64,000 bases of DNA from Bradyrhizobium mercantei (GTDB taxonomy: Bacteria > Pseudomonadota > Alphaproteobacteria > Rhizobiales > Xanthobacteraceae), in NCBI RefSeq assembly GCF_001982635.1, contig NZ_MKFI01000005.1, positions 665,519-729,518 of the forward strand, given 5' to 3'. The notes beneath the pieces are model-generated. The model saw only the letters and a program-made list of their open reading frames with translations, was not told the origin of the DNA and did not search any database. Each line of letters begins with the position of its first letter. Positions within the stretch are counted from its first letter, which is position 1. Position numbers and translations under genes: made by a program. Of the stretch, positions 52,372-60,925 are shown one piece after another.

Positions 52372-53346
52372 TCAGCCCTGATACAGCCCCTTGTCACGCG
52401 CCTTCTGGATCGCAAGCGCGGCCATCAGGTCGAGCATCGGGGTCGGAATGCCGGCTGCGCGGGCAAACGCCGCCGGTGCGCGGACCAACACGTCGATCTC
52501 CATGGCGCGGCCGAGTTCGTAATCCTGCAGGATCGAGGGCTTGTGGTCCGGTGCGGGTCCTGAGCGGGTGACGCGCTTGACTCCGGGAATGTAGTGGGTC
52601 GCAACAGCATTGGCCTCGTCAAGCAGCCGCGGGATCACGTCCTGCATGTCGGGATCGTCACGGACGCCGCGCGCGGTCAGCCCGGTCAATAGGCAGAGCA
52701 CCGACATCGACATGTTGGTGAGCAGCTTCGACCAGATCGTCTCGCGGATTTCCTTGACCTCGGGCGATTCGATCGCGGCGTCATTCAGTGCCGAACGCAG
52801 CCCGGCGATGCGTTCGCTCCGGCGATCGTCGCATTCGCCGATCAGCAGGCGATTGCGCTCCGGCGACAGGTTTGCCACCACGCCGGGTGCGACCACCTCG
52901 TTGGAGGAGAAGATCACGCCGCCGATGATCCGCTGCTTCGGGATGGCGCCGCGCAGACGCCGGCCGGGATCGAGGAAGCCGAGATCGGAAATCGCGGGAT
53001 GCTGCGGCGGCAGGCCGAGATCGTACCACCAGGGAATGCCGTTCTGTGCGAACACGAGCGATGTGTCGTGCTGGAGCAGCGGCGGCAGCCCGGTTGCGAG
53101 CGCGCCGATGCCGGTCGCCTTCAGCGTGCTGATGACGACGTCCTGCGGCCCCAGATCCGAAGGATCCGCCGATGCCTTCACCTTGGCCGTGATGCTGGCC
53201 TCGCCGACCTTCAGCGTCAGCCCGTTGGTCCTGACCGCGTCGAGATGTGCTCCGCGCATCACGCAGGACACATCGTGGCCGGCGTGGGCCAGCCGGACCG
53301 CGAAGTGGCTGCCGACGGCGCCTGCGCCGAAAATACAAATACGCAT
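52372..53346 (-). CDS. 2-dehydropantoate 2-reductase family protein (second copy)
   Basis: A 324-residue reductase of the ketopantoate reductase family. It has ICIFGAGAVGSHFAVRLAHA at the N-terminus, ISTLKATGIGALA, and VFAQNGIPWWYDLG where the substrate Asn lies. KEIRETIWSKLLTNMSMSVL supplies the catalytic Lys, and HKPSILQDYELGRAMEIDVL is the C-terminal substrate helix. Compared with the product of 30923-31933, PWWYD and PRLLDEANAVA give a different pocket, so it may act on another 2-keto acid. ATG 53346 is used; the frame from 53367 starts at TTG. Confidence 0.87.
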   Translation of the reverse strand: MRICIFGAGAVGSHFAVRLAHAGHDVSCVMRGAHLDAVRTNGLTLKVGEASITAKVKASADPSDLGPQDVVISTLKATGIGALATGLPPLLQHDTSLVFAQNGIPWWYDLGLPPQHPAISDLGFLDPGRRLRGAIPKQRIIGGVIFSSNEVVAPGVVANLSPERNRLLIGECDDRRSERIAGLRSALNDAAIESPEVKEIRETIWSKLLTNMSMSVLCLLTGLTARGVRDDPDMQDVIPRLLDEANAVATHYIPGVKRVTRSGPAPDHKPSILQDYELGRAMEIDVLVRAPAAFARAAGIPTPMLDLMAALAIQKARDKGLYQG

Positions 53347-53514
53347 CAGTGGAACTAGTCCTTGCAACGTGTCGCGTCAGTTTCCACAAGCGCAGGGCAT
53401 CGTGCAACCCGTCATGCGCGTGGCGCGGCCGCGCGCGCCCGAAAGTGATGGATCACGGCAGTGCCTCTCGCCATAGTGCCGGGCAAGAGCAATGCCGAAC
53501 GAGGGAGAAAATTC

Positions 53515-54312
53515 ATGTCGGCCAGCCCAGTCCTGTGGAGCCTCGATGCGCGCGGGGTCGCGACCGTCACGCTGAACAGGCCCGAGGTCAACAATGCCTA
53601 TGACGGCGCGCTGATCGCGGGCGTGCTGGCCGCGATCGACGATCTCTCGACCAAGCCGGTGCGCGTCGTCGTGCTGAACGGCAACGGCAAGCATTTCCAG
53701 GCTGGCGCCGACCTGAAATGGATCAACGGCGTGCGGCCGAAATCGTCAGAGGAGAACGAGGCGGCGTCGCGCGCCACCTTCGAGGCGGTGCAGCGCCTCA
53801 ACACGCTGCCGGTCCCGACCGTCGCGCTGGTGCAGGGCGGCTGCTTCGGCGGCGGCACCGGCGTGATCTCGGCCTGCGATATCGTGATCGCGGCCGACAA
53901 TGCGCTGTTCTCGATCACCGAGGTGCGCTGGGGCCTAACCGCTGCGATCATCATCCCGCAGCTCTGCGACGCGATCGGCGTCCGCCAGGTGCGCCGCTAT
54001 GCGCTGACTGGCGAACGCTTCGGCGCCGAGGATGCGCGCCGCATCGGCCTCGTGCATGAAGTCGTGCCGCTTGCCGACCTCGAAAGCGCCGGTGCCAGGG
54101 TCGTGGAGCAACTGCTCGGCAACGCTCCGGATGCGATGGCCGAGACCAAGAAGCTCGCGATGGAAAGCTCGTTCGGCGGCATGGCCGTCGATGATGCGGC
54201 CTACAAGCGTCTGGTCCATCTGCATTCGGCCAAGCGGCAGACCGCCGAGGCGGCCGAAGGGCTTGCGTCCTTTGCCGAGAAGCGTGCGGGCCGTTGGGGC
54301 GGCGGCGCGTAA
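53515..54312 (+). CDS. Enoyl-CoA hydratase/isomerase family protein
   Basis: A 265-residue crotonase-fold enzyme. It has LNRPEVNNAYDGALIAGVLA, oxyanion loop NGNGKHFQAGADLKWI, second loop LVQGGCFGGGTGVISACDI, and ITEVRWGLTAAIIIPQ with a catalytic Glu (TEVRWGL). It ends SFAEKRAGRWGG. The Glu pattern resembles methylglutaconyl-CoA hydratases and related enzymes, but the exact substrate is open. ATG 53515 follows GAGGGAG; the frame from 53461 is rejected. It is divergent from the ketopantoate-reductase-like gene. Confidence 0.9.
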   Translation: MSASPVLWSLDARGVATVTLNRPEVNNAYDGALIAGVLAAIDDLSTKPVRVVVLNGNGKHFQAGADLKWINGVRPKSSEENEAASRATFEAVQRLNTLPVPTVALVQGGCFGGGTGVISACDIVIAADNALFSITEVRWGLTAAIIIPQLCDAIGVRQVRRYALTGERFGAEDARRIGLVHEVVPLADLESAGARVVEQLLGNAPDAMAETKKLAMESSFGGMAVDDAAYKRLVHLHSAKRQTAEAAEGLASFAEKRAGRWGGGA

Positions 54313-54318
54313 GCCCGC

Positions 54319-54583
54319 TCAGCAGCCGTTGCAGATGCCGCGCATGCTGCGATAGACCTCTGCGTCGTCGCGGCGCATCTGTTGCAGCGACTCGAACGTT
54401 TTGGATTCGTTCGACCGGGCGATCGACGGCTCGGGCTTGCGCCGGGCCGCCAGCTCTTGCTCCTGCCGATGATAGCAAGCCTCGCGCTCCGCCTTGGCCT
54501 CGATGAAGCGGCAGGTCTCGATCGCGGCCTCGGGTCCGGCCGGCGATGATGAGACCGAGCGACATTGAGATCAGGAGTTTCAA
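54319..54583 (-). pseudogene. Small secreted Cys-containing protein, apparently frameshifted
   Basis: A TTG at 54583 with an AAGGAT site encodes a perfect signal-peptide start (LKLLISMSLGLIIAG), but its frame then becomes Arg-rich nonsense. The +1 frame from about 54545 has excellent codon use and reads PEAAIETCRFIEAKAERE, then ACYHRQEQELAARRK, then MRRDDAEVYRSMRGICNGC and stop at 54319. Neither frame alone makes sense: the downstream frame has no start codon, and the upstream one has no mature part. The distance from start to stop is 265 bases, one more than a multiple of three. This is either a genuine inactivating frameshift in the GCCGGCCGGACCC tract or a sequencing error. Intact, it would be about an 87-residue exported protein with three or four Cys. 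Confidence 0.65.
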
Positions 54584-54646
54584 GCGACGGATCCTTATCC
54601 TGTCCTTGTCTCAGGTCGGCATGCGAGGGGCAAGGCCTGCGCCGTG

Positions 54647-55531
54647 TCACAGCGGCTGCGCCAGCGACGTTTTCAAGGTCTTCAGCAGCGCCTGCACCGC
54701 GGCGGCGTCGATGCGGCGCTCGGGAACGGCCGCTTTCACCCATAGTTCCGGGATCGGAAAGTCCACCAGCACCGGCTGCAACGCGCGGTGGCGCAGCGCG
54801 TCGGCGACCAGATAATGCGACAGCAGCGCGATGCCGTTGCCGGCGATCGCGCTTTGCGTCAGCACGCGGCCCTCGTTCGAAGAGAGTATCGGCCGCACCT
54901 GGACATTGATACGGCCGCGCGGCCCCTCGAACGGCCATTCCGGCCCGGTCGGCAGGAAGCTGAGGCAGCGATGATCGACAAGATCGCGCGGATGTTTCGG
55001 CGTGCCGTGCTTCTTCAGATAGGCCGGTGAGGCGCACAGGAGCCGCGGCAGCCGGCACAAAGGCTCGTCGACGACACCGCCGAAGGAGTGCGGGAAGGCG
55101 CCGATCGCGATGTCAAAGCCTTCGGTCACCGGATCGACCGGACGGTCGATCATCACGATCTCGAGCTTCACGCTCGAGTTCTGCCGCTGGAAGATGGTGA
55201 AGGCATCGGCGAGCCGCGCCACCGTCAGCGAGGTCGGCGCCTTGACGCGCAGATGATCGGAGAGGTCGCGCTGCTTCTCGCCCATCCGCGACAAGAGATC
55301 GCCGACATCGGCAACGACGCCGCGGGCGCGATGCACATATTGCAGCCCGGCCTCGGTCAGCCGCAACTGGCGGGTCGAGCGGTGGAACAGCGCGGTGCCG
55401 ATCCGCTCCTCAAGTTGGGTGACGCGCTTGGCGACGACCGATGTCGCGACGTTGAGCTTGCGCGCCGCGGCGGAGAAGCCACCGGCGTCGGCGGTGGCGA
55501 GGAAGGCTTCGAGATTGATCAGCGTATCCAT
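54647..55531 (-). CDS. LysR family transcriptional regulator
   Basis: A 294-residue LTTR. The winged HTH is MDTLINLEAFLATADAGGFS, AAARKLNVATSVVAKRVTQL and EERIGTALFHRSTRQLRLTE. The effector domain follows (LRVKAPTSLTVARLADAF, then SSNEGRVLTQSAIAGNGIAL). The ATG at 55531 gives the family-standard N-terminus; the frame to 55597 is too long. It is divergent from the FAD oxidoreductase gene, with a 17-bp palindromic site at 55584-55600 between them, so it probably controls that operon. Confidence 0.93.
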   Translation of the reverse strand: MDTLINLEAFLATADAGGFSAAARKLNVATSVVAKRVTQLEERIGTALFHRSTRQLRLTEAGLQYVHRARGVVADVGDLLSRMGEKQRDLSDHLRVKAPTSLTVARLADAFTIFQRQNSSVKLEIVMIDRPVDPVTEGFDIAIGAFPHSFGGVVDEPLCRLPRLLCASPAYLKKHGTPKHPRDLVDHRCLSFLPTGPEWPFEGPRGRINVQVRPILSSNEGRVLTQSAIAGNGIALLSHYLVADALRHRALQPVLVDFPIPELWVKAAVPERRIDAAAVQALLKTLKTSLAQPL

Positions 55532-55583
55532 CCGCCTTGCCCGAGCCTTTCTCGATTCGTGAAAGCTGATTACATAATTTGGT

Positions 55584-55600
55584 GGATTGTACTGCAATCC
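55584..55600. promoter_or_regulatory. Candidate LysR-binding site
   Basis: GGATTG, five bases TACTG, then CAATCC. It contains the T-N11-A spacing preferred by LysR regulators and lies in the 113-bp divergent region between the regulator and the FAD oxidoreductase gene. Confidence 0.55.
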
Positions 55601-55644
55601 GCATCAATTCATAGTTGGCCCAATAACTTTGTTCAGGGCGGAAA

Positions 55645-57009
55645 ATGATGCGAGCGAGCACGATCGAAGAACCTGCGCGGCAGATTCCGGTCTATGGCGA
55701 ATATGACGTGGCGGTGCTCGGCGGCGGACCGGCCGGCATCGCGGCAGCGGTCGGCGCAGCGCGTGCCGGACGGCGGACGCTCCTGATCGAGCGGTACGGA
55801 TTTCTCGGCGGCATGGGCACCGCGGCGGGCGTGACCAACTTCTGCGGGCTGCACGCCAACATCTTCGGCGAGATGCACCGCGTGGTGCAGGGGATTGCCT
55901 CCGACCTGCTCGCGCGGATCGACCGGCTCGGCGGCTTGAATGCGCCGCATCTGATCCTCGGCAAGATTTTTGCGCAGGCCTATGACACCGCGGCCTACAA
56001 GATCGCGGCGGACGATCTCCTGGCGCATCACAAGGTCGACCTCCTGTTCCACGCGCTCGGCGCCGGCGTCGTGATGGACGGCACGCACATCCGTGCGCTG
56101 ATGGTCGAGACCAAGGCCGGCCGTCAGGCGGTGCGCGCCGGCATCTTCATCGATTGCTCCGGTGACGGCGATCTCGCGGTGTGGGCCGGCGCGCCCTATG
56201 AGGTCGGTGATAATGCCGGCGGCATGCTCTACCCCTCGATGATGTTCCGCCTCAACGGCATCGATCCGGCGAAGGCCGGTGATGCGTGGCGCACGATCCC
56301 GGAGCGGATGGCGCAGGCCGAGGCCGCCGGCACGCACAAATTTCCGCGCAAGTCGGCGATCGTGCGGCCACAGAAATCGCAGATCGAATGGCGGGTGAAC
56401 TTTACCCAGGTGACGCGCAGCGACGGCGGCGCCATTTCCGGTATCGATCCCGACGACATGACGCGCGGCGAGATCGAAGGCCGCCGCCAGGCTGTCGAAG
56501 CATTCAAGTTCCTGCGCACGGTGCCGGGGTTCGAGAATTCCTACATCGTCGATCTGCCGCCGCAGCTCGGCATCCGCGAGACGCGGCGCGTGATCGGCGG
56601 CTACATGCTCACAGGCGAGGACGTGCTGGGCTGCGCCTCGTTCGCCGACTCGATCGGCGTCAATGGCTGGCCGATGGAAAAGCACGTACCCGGCGATGTG
56701 ACCTTCGAGTTTCCGCCGATCCCGGAGAGCCGCGGCTTCAACGAATTGCCGTACCGCATGCTGGTGCCTGACGGTGTCGACAATCTCTTGGTCGCCGGCC
56801 GCTGCGCCTCGATGACCCATGAAGGGCAATCGGCGGCGCGCGTCTCCGGTGCCTGCTTCGTGATGGGCGAGGCGGCGGGAACCGCGGCTGCGCTGGCGCT
56901 GTCGGGCAATACGATTCCGCGCGACATTTCCGTCGAAAAGTTGCAACAACAGCTCAGCATGCAGGGCGCATTCATCGGCCGCGATCAGGCCGTGCCCGAG
57001 GGACTATAA
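55645..57009 (+). CDS. FAD-dependent oxidoreductase (FAD_oxidored type)
   Basis: A 454-residue flavoprotein. The FAD Rossmann motif is DVAVLGGGPAGIAAAVGAAR, followed by LLIERYGFLGGMGTAAGVTN, a mid-domain GIFIDCSGDGDLAVWAGAPY, and the C-terminal FAD loop LLVAGRCASMTHEGQSAARV. This is the pattern of the large FAD-dependent oxidoreductase family related to succinate dehydrogenase/fumarate reductase flavoproteins and geranylgeranyl reductases. The substrate is unknown. A solute-binding protein gene follows 13 bases downstream, so this is a catabolic operon in which uptake and oxidation are linked. Confidence 0.9.
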   Translation: MMRASTIEEPARQIPVYGEYDVAVLGGGPAGIAAAVGAARAGRRTLLIERYGFLGGMGTAAGVTNFCGLHANIFGEMHRVVQGIASDLLARIDRLGGLNAPHLILGKIFAQAYDTAAYKIAADDLLAHHKVDLLFHALGAGVVMDGTHIRALMVETKAGRQAVRAGIFIDCSGDGDLAVWAGAPYEVGDNAGGMLYPSMMFRLNGIDPAKAGDAWRTIPERMAQAEAAGTHKFPRKSAIVRPQKSQIEWRVNFTQVTRSDGGAISGIDPDDMTRGEIEGRRQAVEAFKFLRTVPGFENSYIVDLPPQLGIRETRRVIGGYMLTGEDVLGCASFADSIGVNGWPMEKHVPGDVTFEFPPIPESRGFNELPYRMLVPDGVDNLLVAGRCASMTHEGQSAARVSGACFVMGEAAGTAAALALSGNTIPRDISVEKLQQQLSMQGAFIGRDQAVPEGL

Positions 57010-57022
57010 GCGGAGTACTGGG

Positions 57023-58027
57023 ATGAAGGGTTGGGCGCGGCTCGCACTCGCGGGTCTCCTGGTGTGGGCCGCAAGCGGCATCGCGCGGGCCGATGATCTC
57101 CTGAAGGCGAAGATCGGCGTGCTGCGGCTGTCGTCCTCGGCGCCGGTGTTCATCGCGCAGGACAAGGGCTATTTCCGCGACGCCGGCCTCGACGTCGAGC
57201 TGAAGTTCTTCGACGCCGCGCAGCCGATCGCGGTCGCGACCGCGTCGGGCGACGTCGATTTCGGCGTCACCGCCGTCACCGCAGGCCTCTACAATCTCGC
57301 CGGCAAGGGCACGCTGAAGGTGATCGGCGGCATGAGCCGCGAGAAGGCCGGCTATCCCCTGATCGGCTATTTCGCCAGCAACAACGCCTATGCCGCCGGC
57401 CTCAAGACGCCGAAGGATCTGGCGGGCAAGCGCGTCGCGGTGACCCAGGTCGGCTCCAGCTTCCACTATTCGCTCGGCCTGCTCGCCGACAAATACGGCT
57501 TCAAGCTGTCCGACGTGAAAATCGTGCCGCTACAGTCGCTGTCGAACGCGGCCGCGGCGCTGAAGGGCGAAACCGTCGACGCCGCGCTGCTGCCGGTCTC
57601 CACCGCGCGGACATTGATGGATTCCAACGGCGCAAAATTGCTCGGCTGGGTCGGCGACGAGACGCCGTGGCAGCTAGGGGCCATCTTCGCCTCGCCGAAG
57701 ACGCTGACCAACCCGCAATTGGTGACCCGGCTGCTCACGGCGCTGACCCGTGCCGACCACGAATATCACGACGTGATCCTCACCGCGATCAAGGGCGGCG
57801 TGGCGCCGATCAACGACAAGACGAAACCGCTGCTCGAGATCATCGCCAAGTACACCAACCTGCCGGTCGAGCAGGTGGTCGGCAACTGCGCCTATATCGA
57901 TCCCGACGGCAAGCTCGACGTGAAGAACCTCGACAACCAGATCAAATGGCTGCAGGGGCAGGGTTTTGTCGACAAGGGCTTTGATGCCGATGCGATCATC
58001 GCCAAGGATTATGTGAAGGCGGATTGA
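57023..58027 (+). CDS. ABC transporter substrate-binding protein, NitT/TauT (SsuA/THI5-like) type
   Basis: A 334-residue periplasmic binding protein. After the signal peptide (LALAGLLVWAASGIARA) it has KIGVLRLSSSAPVFIAQDKG, YFRDAGLDVELKFFDAAQPI and SGDVDFGVTAVTAGLYNLAG, the NMT1/SsuA pattern. GKRVAVTQVGSSFHYSLGLL and LKGETVDAALLPVSTARTLM follow. Family ligands are sulfonates, nitrate, taurine and pyrimidine precursors, but aromatic or carboxylate compounds are also known. It forms an importer with the ATPase and permease encoded downstream, across a repeat element. Confidence 0.92.
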   Translation: MKGWARLALAGLLVWAASGIARADDLLKAKIGVLRLSSSAPVFIAQDKGYFRDAGLDVELKFFDAAQPIAVATASGDVDFGVTAVTAGLYNLAGKGTLKVIGGMSREKAGYPLIGYFASNNAYAAGLKTPKDLAGKRVAVTQVGSSFHYSLGLLADKYGFKLSDVKIVPLQSLSNAAAALKGETVDAALLPVSTARTLMDSNGAKLLGWVGDETPWQLGAIFASPKTLTNPQLVTRLLTALTRADHEYHDVILTAIKGGVAPINDKTKPLLEIIAKYTNLPVEQVVGNCAYIDPDGKLDVKNLDNQIKWLQGQGFVDKGFDADAIIAKDYVKAD

Positions 58028-58054
58028 TGGTAGACCGCACACGCCACTCTATCC

Positions 58055-58168
58055 CCGTCACCCTGAGGAGCCGCGCAGCGGCGTCTCGAAGGGTCGACGG
58101 CCCGGATGCAGCTCGGCCGTCGACCCTTCGAGACGCGCGCAAGTGCGCGCTCCTCAGGGTGACGGGTT
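58055..58168. repeat. Intergenic inverted repeat inside the ABC operon (GTCACCCTGAGGAG type)
   Basis: CCGTCACCCTGAGGAG at the left pairs with CTCCTCAGGGTGACGG at the right. The inner GTCTCGAAGGGTCGACGGC pairs with CCGTCGACCCTTCGAGAC. The long stem would fold in the mRNA between the binding protein and ATPase genes. Confidence 0.78.
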
Positions 58169-58185
58169 GGGTTGTGGGGCACTGA

Positions 58186-58959
58186 ATGGACCTGATCGCC
58201 GACCATATCAGCCATCGCTTCGGCGCGCTCGACGTGCTCGACGGCGTCTCCTTTACGGTGCGCGCCGGCGAGATCGTCGCGATCGTCGGCCCGTCCGGCT
58301 GCGGCAAGAGCACGCTGCTGTCGATCCTCGGCGGCCTGCTGCGGCCAGCTGCGGGTGGCGCCGAGCTGCGCGGCGCGGCGCCGGCCGGCAGCCTCAATCC
58401 GCTGACCTTCGTGTTCCAGGATTTTGCCTTGCTGCCGTGGAATACGGTCGAGGAGAATGTCGCGTTTCCGCTGTTGCACACGAGCTTGAGCGCCGGCGAG
58501 CGCCGCGCGGTGATCGACGATGCGCTGCGCCGCACGGGCTTGACGGATTTCCGCGCAGCCTATCCGAAGCAGCTGTCCGGCGGCATGCGCCAGCGCGTCG
58601 GTATCGCACGTGCGCTCGCGGTGCGTCCCGCGATCCTGTTGATGGACGAGCCGCTGTCGGCGCTGGATTCGCAGACCCGCGAGCTCCTGATGGAGGATTT
58701 CGTGCGCCTGCTGGCTGACGGCGCGATGGGCGCGGTCTATGTCACGCATAATCTCGAGGAGGCGGTGCGGCTCGCCGATCGCGTCGTCGTGCTGTCGCGC
58801 CGCCCCGGGCGGATCAGGGAGATCGTGACCATCCCGATGACGCGTGCCGAGCGTGGCACGGCGGACGCACGCGGACCGATGGCTGCGCTGCAAAGTGAGC
58901 TGTGGTCGCTGATCCGCAAAGAAGCGATCGATGCCGAGCGCGAGGTCCAGCATGCTTGA
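58186..58959 (+). CDS. ABC transporter ATP-binding protein, NitT/TauT type
   Basis: A 257-residue ATPase. Walker A is GPSGCGKST, Q-loop FVFQDFALLPW, signature LSGGMRQRVGIARAL, Walker B ILLMDEPLSALD and H-loop YVTHNLEEAV. It energises the importer with the permease encoded next, whose ATG lies eight bases before the ATPase stop. The start ATG 58186 follows the repeat element directly. Confidence 0.95.
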   Translation: MDLIADHISHRFGALDVLDGVSFTVRAGEIVAIVGPSGCGKSTLLSILGGLLRPAAGGAELRGAAPAGSLNPLTFVFQDFALLPWNTVEENVAFPLLHTSLSAGERRAVIDDALRRTGLTDFRAAYPKQLSGGMRQRVGIARALAVRPAILLMDEPLSALDSQTRELLMEDFVRLLADGAMGAVYVTHNLEEAVRLADRVVVLSRRPGRIREIVTIPMTRAERGTADARGPMAALQSELWSLIRKEAIDAEREVQHA

Positions 58960-59779
58960 TCGTGCGCCGCAGGACGCCAAAGACCAATCGGCGGAAGCGA
59001 CGCGGCCGGTCGCGTTTCGCGGCGCCGGCTTCACCCCGAGCGGCAGCCGCCACGCCGGCTGGATCGCGCTCGCGCTTGTCATCGCAGTCTGGCAACTCGC
59101 GGGCAGCGCAGGCTGGGTCAACCCGCTGTTCCTGCCGGCGCCGTCGGCGATCGCGGTCGCGATCACTAAGCTCGCGATGTCGGGTGCGCTATGGCAGCAT
59201 CTCTCGTGGTCGATCATGCGGATCGGCGCCGGCTGGATCATCGGCACGGCCGCCGGAATCATCGTCGGATTCGCGATCGGGCTGTCGACCATGGCGCGGG
59301 GCGTCGGCATCACCTTCATCTCGGCGCTGTTCCCGATCCCGAAGATCGCGCTGCTGCCGCTGCTGATCCTGTGGCTCGGGATCGGCGAGGAGCCGAAGAT
59401 CGCGACCATTGCGCTCGGGGTGTTCTTCTCGACCGCGATCTCGGTCTATAGCGGCGTCGATGCGGTGCCCCGCAACCTGATCCGGATGGCGCAGAGCTTC
59501 AACGTGCCGTTCCACGCCATCGTGCGCCGGGTGATCTGGCCGGGCGCGCTGCCGTCGATCCTCGCCGGCTTCCGCATCACCGCGTCGGTCGCGCTGTTGC
59601 TCGTCGTCAGCGCCGAGATGATCGGCGCGCAATACGGCATCGGCGCGTTCGTGCTGCAGGCCGGCAATCTGATGCAGACCGATCAGCTGCTCGCCGGCGT
59701 CGTGATCCTGTCGCTGTTCGGGCTTGTGGTCGGCAAGCTGATCAATCTGCTGGAGACGCGGCTGCTGCACTGGCGGTGA
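58952..59779 (+). CDS. ABC transporter permease, NitT/TauT type
   Basis: A 275-residue inner-membrane permease with about six helices. The coupling-helix motif is RVIWPGALPSILAGFRITAS, and LLPLLILWLGIGEEPKIATI is the usual mid region. ATG 58952 overlaps the ATPase stop by eight bases and has GAGG six bases upstream; the frame from 58931 is rejected. It completes a full importer (binding protein, ATPase, permease) next to an FAD oxidoreductase. A hairpin at 59807-59832 follows. Confidence 0.94.
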   Translation: MLDRAPQDAKDQSAEATRPVAFRGAGFTPSGSRHAGWIALALVIAVWQLAGSAGWVNPLFLPAPSAIAVAITKLAMSGALWQHLSWSIMRIGAGWIIGTAAGIIVGFAIGLSTMARGVGITFISALFPIPKIALLPLLILWLGIGEEPKIATIALGVFFSTAISVYSGVDAVPRNLIRMAQSFNVPFHAIVRRVIWPGALPSILAGFRITASVALLLVVSAEMIGAQYGIGAFVLQAGNLMQTDQLLAGVVILSLFGLVVGKLINLLETRLLHWR

Positions 59780-59806
59780 GACGCGTCGCTCGCCACAAAT
59801 TGCGCG

Positions 59807-59832
59807 GTCGTCCCGGCTTTCGCCGGGACGAC
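59807..59832. terminator. Hairpin (GTCGTCCCGGC...GCCGGGACGAC) between convergent genes
   Basis: The stem GTCGTCCCGGC with loop TTTC pairs with its complement GCCGGGACGAC. This is the same core as the repeat family at 3542-3665. It probably also terminates transcription from the permease and the gentisate dioxygenase genes, although no long T-run follows. Confidence 0.5.
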
Positions 59833-59848
59833 GATTACGCATTCCTGG

Positions 59849-60889
59849 CTACGCGTTCCCCCTGTCCTCGCGGAACAGATCCAGCTTCTGCTGCACCGGA
59901 CGGTCCGAGAACGAGAACAGCACGGCATCGGCGTCGGCCTCGTGGGTGACCCAGTGCCAGCTCGGCACCACGAACAAATCGCGCGGGCCCCATTCGAAGG
60001 TCTGGTCGCCGACCCGGGTGCGGCCCTTGCCTTCGATCGCGGCAAACACGGTCGCATCAGTGGAGCGATAGCGTGCGGTCTTGAAACCCTTCGGCAGCAG
60101 CTGGATGAAGGTGCCGATGGTCGGCATCGCGAAATCGCCGGTCTCGGGGTTGGAGAATTTCAACTTGAGGCCGTGGCAGGCGTCCCACTCGTCGCTGACC
60201 TTGGCCTTCTCCAGCGCCTCGCGGGTGTATTCATAGGGATAGTTGAAGATCGGCGAGGTCTTCGAGGTCCGCTTCTGGTCGATCGGCAGCAGATTGTGGC
60301 CGTAGCGCGCGAAGCTCGCACCCGCCGGCTTGGAGATTGACTGCTGATCTTCCTTGGCGCCTTCGGCAAACGAACAGTCGAAGAACTGCACCATCGGGAT
60401 GTCGAGCCCGTCGAGCCAGAACATCGGCTCGTTGGTTTCGTTGGAATGGTCGTGCCATGTCATCGACGGCGTGATGACGAAGTCGCCCGGCGACATCGCG
60501 GTACGCTCGCCATCGACCGCGGTGAAGGCGCCCTTGCCCTCGAGCACGAAGCGCAGCGCCGATTGCGCGTGGCGATGCGCAGGGGCGATGTCGCCCGGCA
60601 CCACCATCTGCACGCCGGCGAACAGCGAGGTCGTGATCCTGGACTGGCCGCGCAGGCCGGGATTTTCCAGCACCAGCACGCGACGCTCGGCTTCCTTGGC
60701 CGTGATCAGCTTGCCGGCCTCGTTCATGTAGTCGCGGATCTGGTCGAACTTCCACAGATGCGGGCGGCAGGCGCTTTTCGGCTCCGGCGTGATCAGATCG
60801 TTCATCACGTTCCACAGCGCCGAGAGGTTCTGGCCGTCGATCTTCTTGTAGAATGCCTCGCGCTCCGGGGTCTTCTGCACGGCTTCCAT
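59849..60889 (-). CDS. gtdA: Gentisate 1,2-dioxygenase
   Basis: A bicupin ring-cleaving dioxygenase of 346 residues that converts gentisate to maleylpyruvate with Fe(II). The first cupin carries HRH at H105 and H107 (PAHRHAQSALRF), with H146 and H148 in TWHDHSNE. The second cupin contains TFIQLLPKGFKTARYRSTD and VVPSWHWVTHE. The start ATG 60889 has GGGAGG upstream. It is divergent from the isomerase, MarR and hydroxylase genes, which supply the next and earlier steps. The near-palindrome at 60926-60945 lies between the two arms, so regulation by the MarR protein is expected. Confidence 0.95.
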   Translation of the reverse strand: MEAVQKTPEREAFYKKIDGQNLSALWNVMNDLITPEPKSACRPHLWKFDQIRDYMNEAGKLITAKEAERRVLVLENPGLRGQSRITTSLFAGVQMVVPGDIAPAHRHAQSALRFVLEGKGAFTAVDGERTAMSPGDFVITPSMTWHDHSNETNEPMFWLDGLDIPMVQFFDCSFAEGAKEDQQSISKPAGASFARYGHNLLPIDQKRTSKTSPIFNYPYEYTREALEKAKVSDEWDACHGLKLKFSNPETGDFAMPTIGTFIQLLPKGFKTARYRSTDATVFAAIEGKGRTRVGDQTFEWGPRDLFVVPSWHWVTHEADADAVLFSFSDRPVQQKLDLFREDRGNA

Positions 60890-60925
60890 GGCAAGCCTCC
60901 CATCGTTCTTGTTTGGTGCAATTTA

